Source: Schaedlerella sp. (lineage in GTDB: Bacteria; Bacillota; Clostridia; Lachnospirales; Lachnospiraceae). From it: 14,494 nucleotides of DNA. Below the pieces are notes generated by a model, which had not been told where the DNA came from, searched no databases, and saw only the letters and a list, made by a program, of their open reading frames with translations. The position numbers and the translations under genes were made by a program. The stretch is taken from the NCBI GenBank assembly GCA_020024595.1, contig JAHHTO010000054.1, positions 1 through 14,494 of the forward strand. Direction: 5' to 3'. Within the stretch, counting starts at the first letter, position 1. Each line of letters begins with the position of its first letter. Shown piece after piece: positions 14,388 through 14,494 of this stretch.

Positions 14388-14494
14388 ATGAATGTAAATG
14401 AAATGTTGAAACATGTGGATCATACACTTCTGACACAGACTGCTACATGGGAGGAAATCAGACAAATTTGTGAGGAAGCTATGAACTATAAGAC
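14388..14494 (+). CDS. deoC: Deoxyribose-phosphate aldolase, N-terminal fragment
   Basis: Only the first 35 codons are in the window; the gene runs off the right edge. The start MNVNEMLKHVDHTLLTQTAT contains the DHTLL motif typical of DeoC, followed by TWEEIRQICEEA. DeoC cleaves 2-deoxyribose 5-phosphate to glyceraldehyde 3-phosphate and acetaldehyde. The catalytic lysine lies beyond the window. AAAGGAGGG ends eight bases before the ATG. It follows udp by 46 bp without a terminator, so it belongs to the nucleoside operon and completes the route for deoxynucleosides. Confidence 0.93.
   Translation, partial: MNVNEMLKHVDHTLLTQTATWEEIRQICEEAMNYK

Noticed and set aside
13830..14465. A 211-codon open frame on the minus strand
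   Set aside because: It lies fully opposite udp and the start of deoC, both clear families. Its translation is rich in Pro, Leu and Ser, as expected of antisense to a coding region, and it has no recognisable motif.
1..14494. Mobile elements, CRISPR arrays, tRNA or rRNA genes, phage or defence genes
   Set aside because: Read on both strands, no transposase or integrase, spaced direct repeats, cloverleaf or rRNA-like stretch was seen. All large reading frames are accounted for by core metabolic or transport genes.

Overview
The window looks like a chromosomal segment of a low-GC anaerobic Firmicute, most likely a Lachnospiraceae member (Blautia/Dorea/Mediterraneibacter-like). Reasons: AT-rich DNA, strong AGGAGG-type ribosome binding sites, the cdsA-dxr-rseP order, a two-gene SufC/SufB-type Fe-S system, a spore-type peptidoglycan-binding protein and a nucleoside ABC importer linked to udp and deoC. 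The genus is inferred from remembered family resemblance, not from a search.

Layout. Positions 1-2763: the 3' end of cdsA, then dxr and rseP (membrane lipid, isoprenoid and regulated intramembrane proteolysis genes), then a 57-residue cysteine-knuckle protein whose 3' end is built into a 22-bp hairpin. Positions 2790-4200: a single gene for a SpoIID-like/peptidoglycan-binding protein, closed by a terminator. Positions 4201-4486: a long leader or intergenic stretch with a good sigma-A promoter, adjacent palindromes and possible gene debris. Positions 4487-7059: a SufC-type ATPase overlapping a short SufB-type scaffold (the minimal SmsCB arrangement), then a DMT-family permease. Positions 7137-8300: asnA on the minus strand, with its own promoter and a terminator shared with the convergent permease. 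Positions 8301-14494: a nucleoside uptake and catabolism operon: BMP-family lipoprotein, intercistronic terminator, double ABC ATPase, two membrane subunits, uridine phosphorylase and the start of deoxyribose-phosphate aldolase.

How the genes work together. The last operon is a coherent pathway: nucleosides are captured by the lipoprotein, imported by the ABC complex, split by phosphorolysis, and the deoxyribose phosphate is cleaved by DeoC. The SufC/SufB pair would assemble Fe-S clusters, which the MEP isoprenoid pathway needs (IspG and IspH, not encoded here). Nearly everything is ordinary core metabolism. I found no defence system, mobile element, CRISPR array, tRNA or rRNA. The least explained parts are the small cysteine protein with its hairpin, the spore-type protein, and the leaders at 4201-4486 and 8301-8605.
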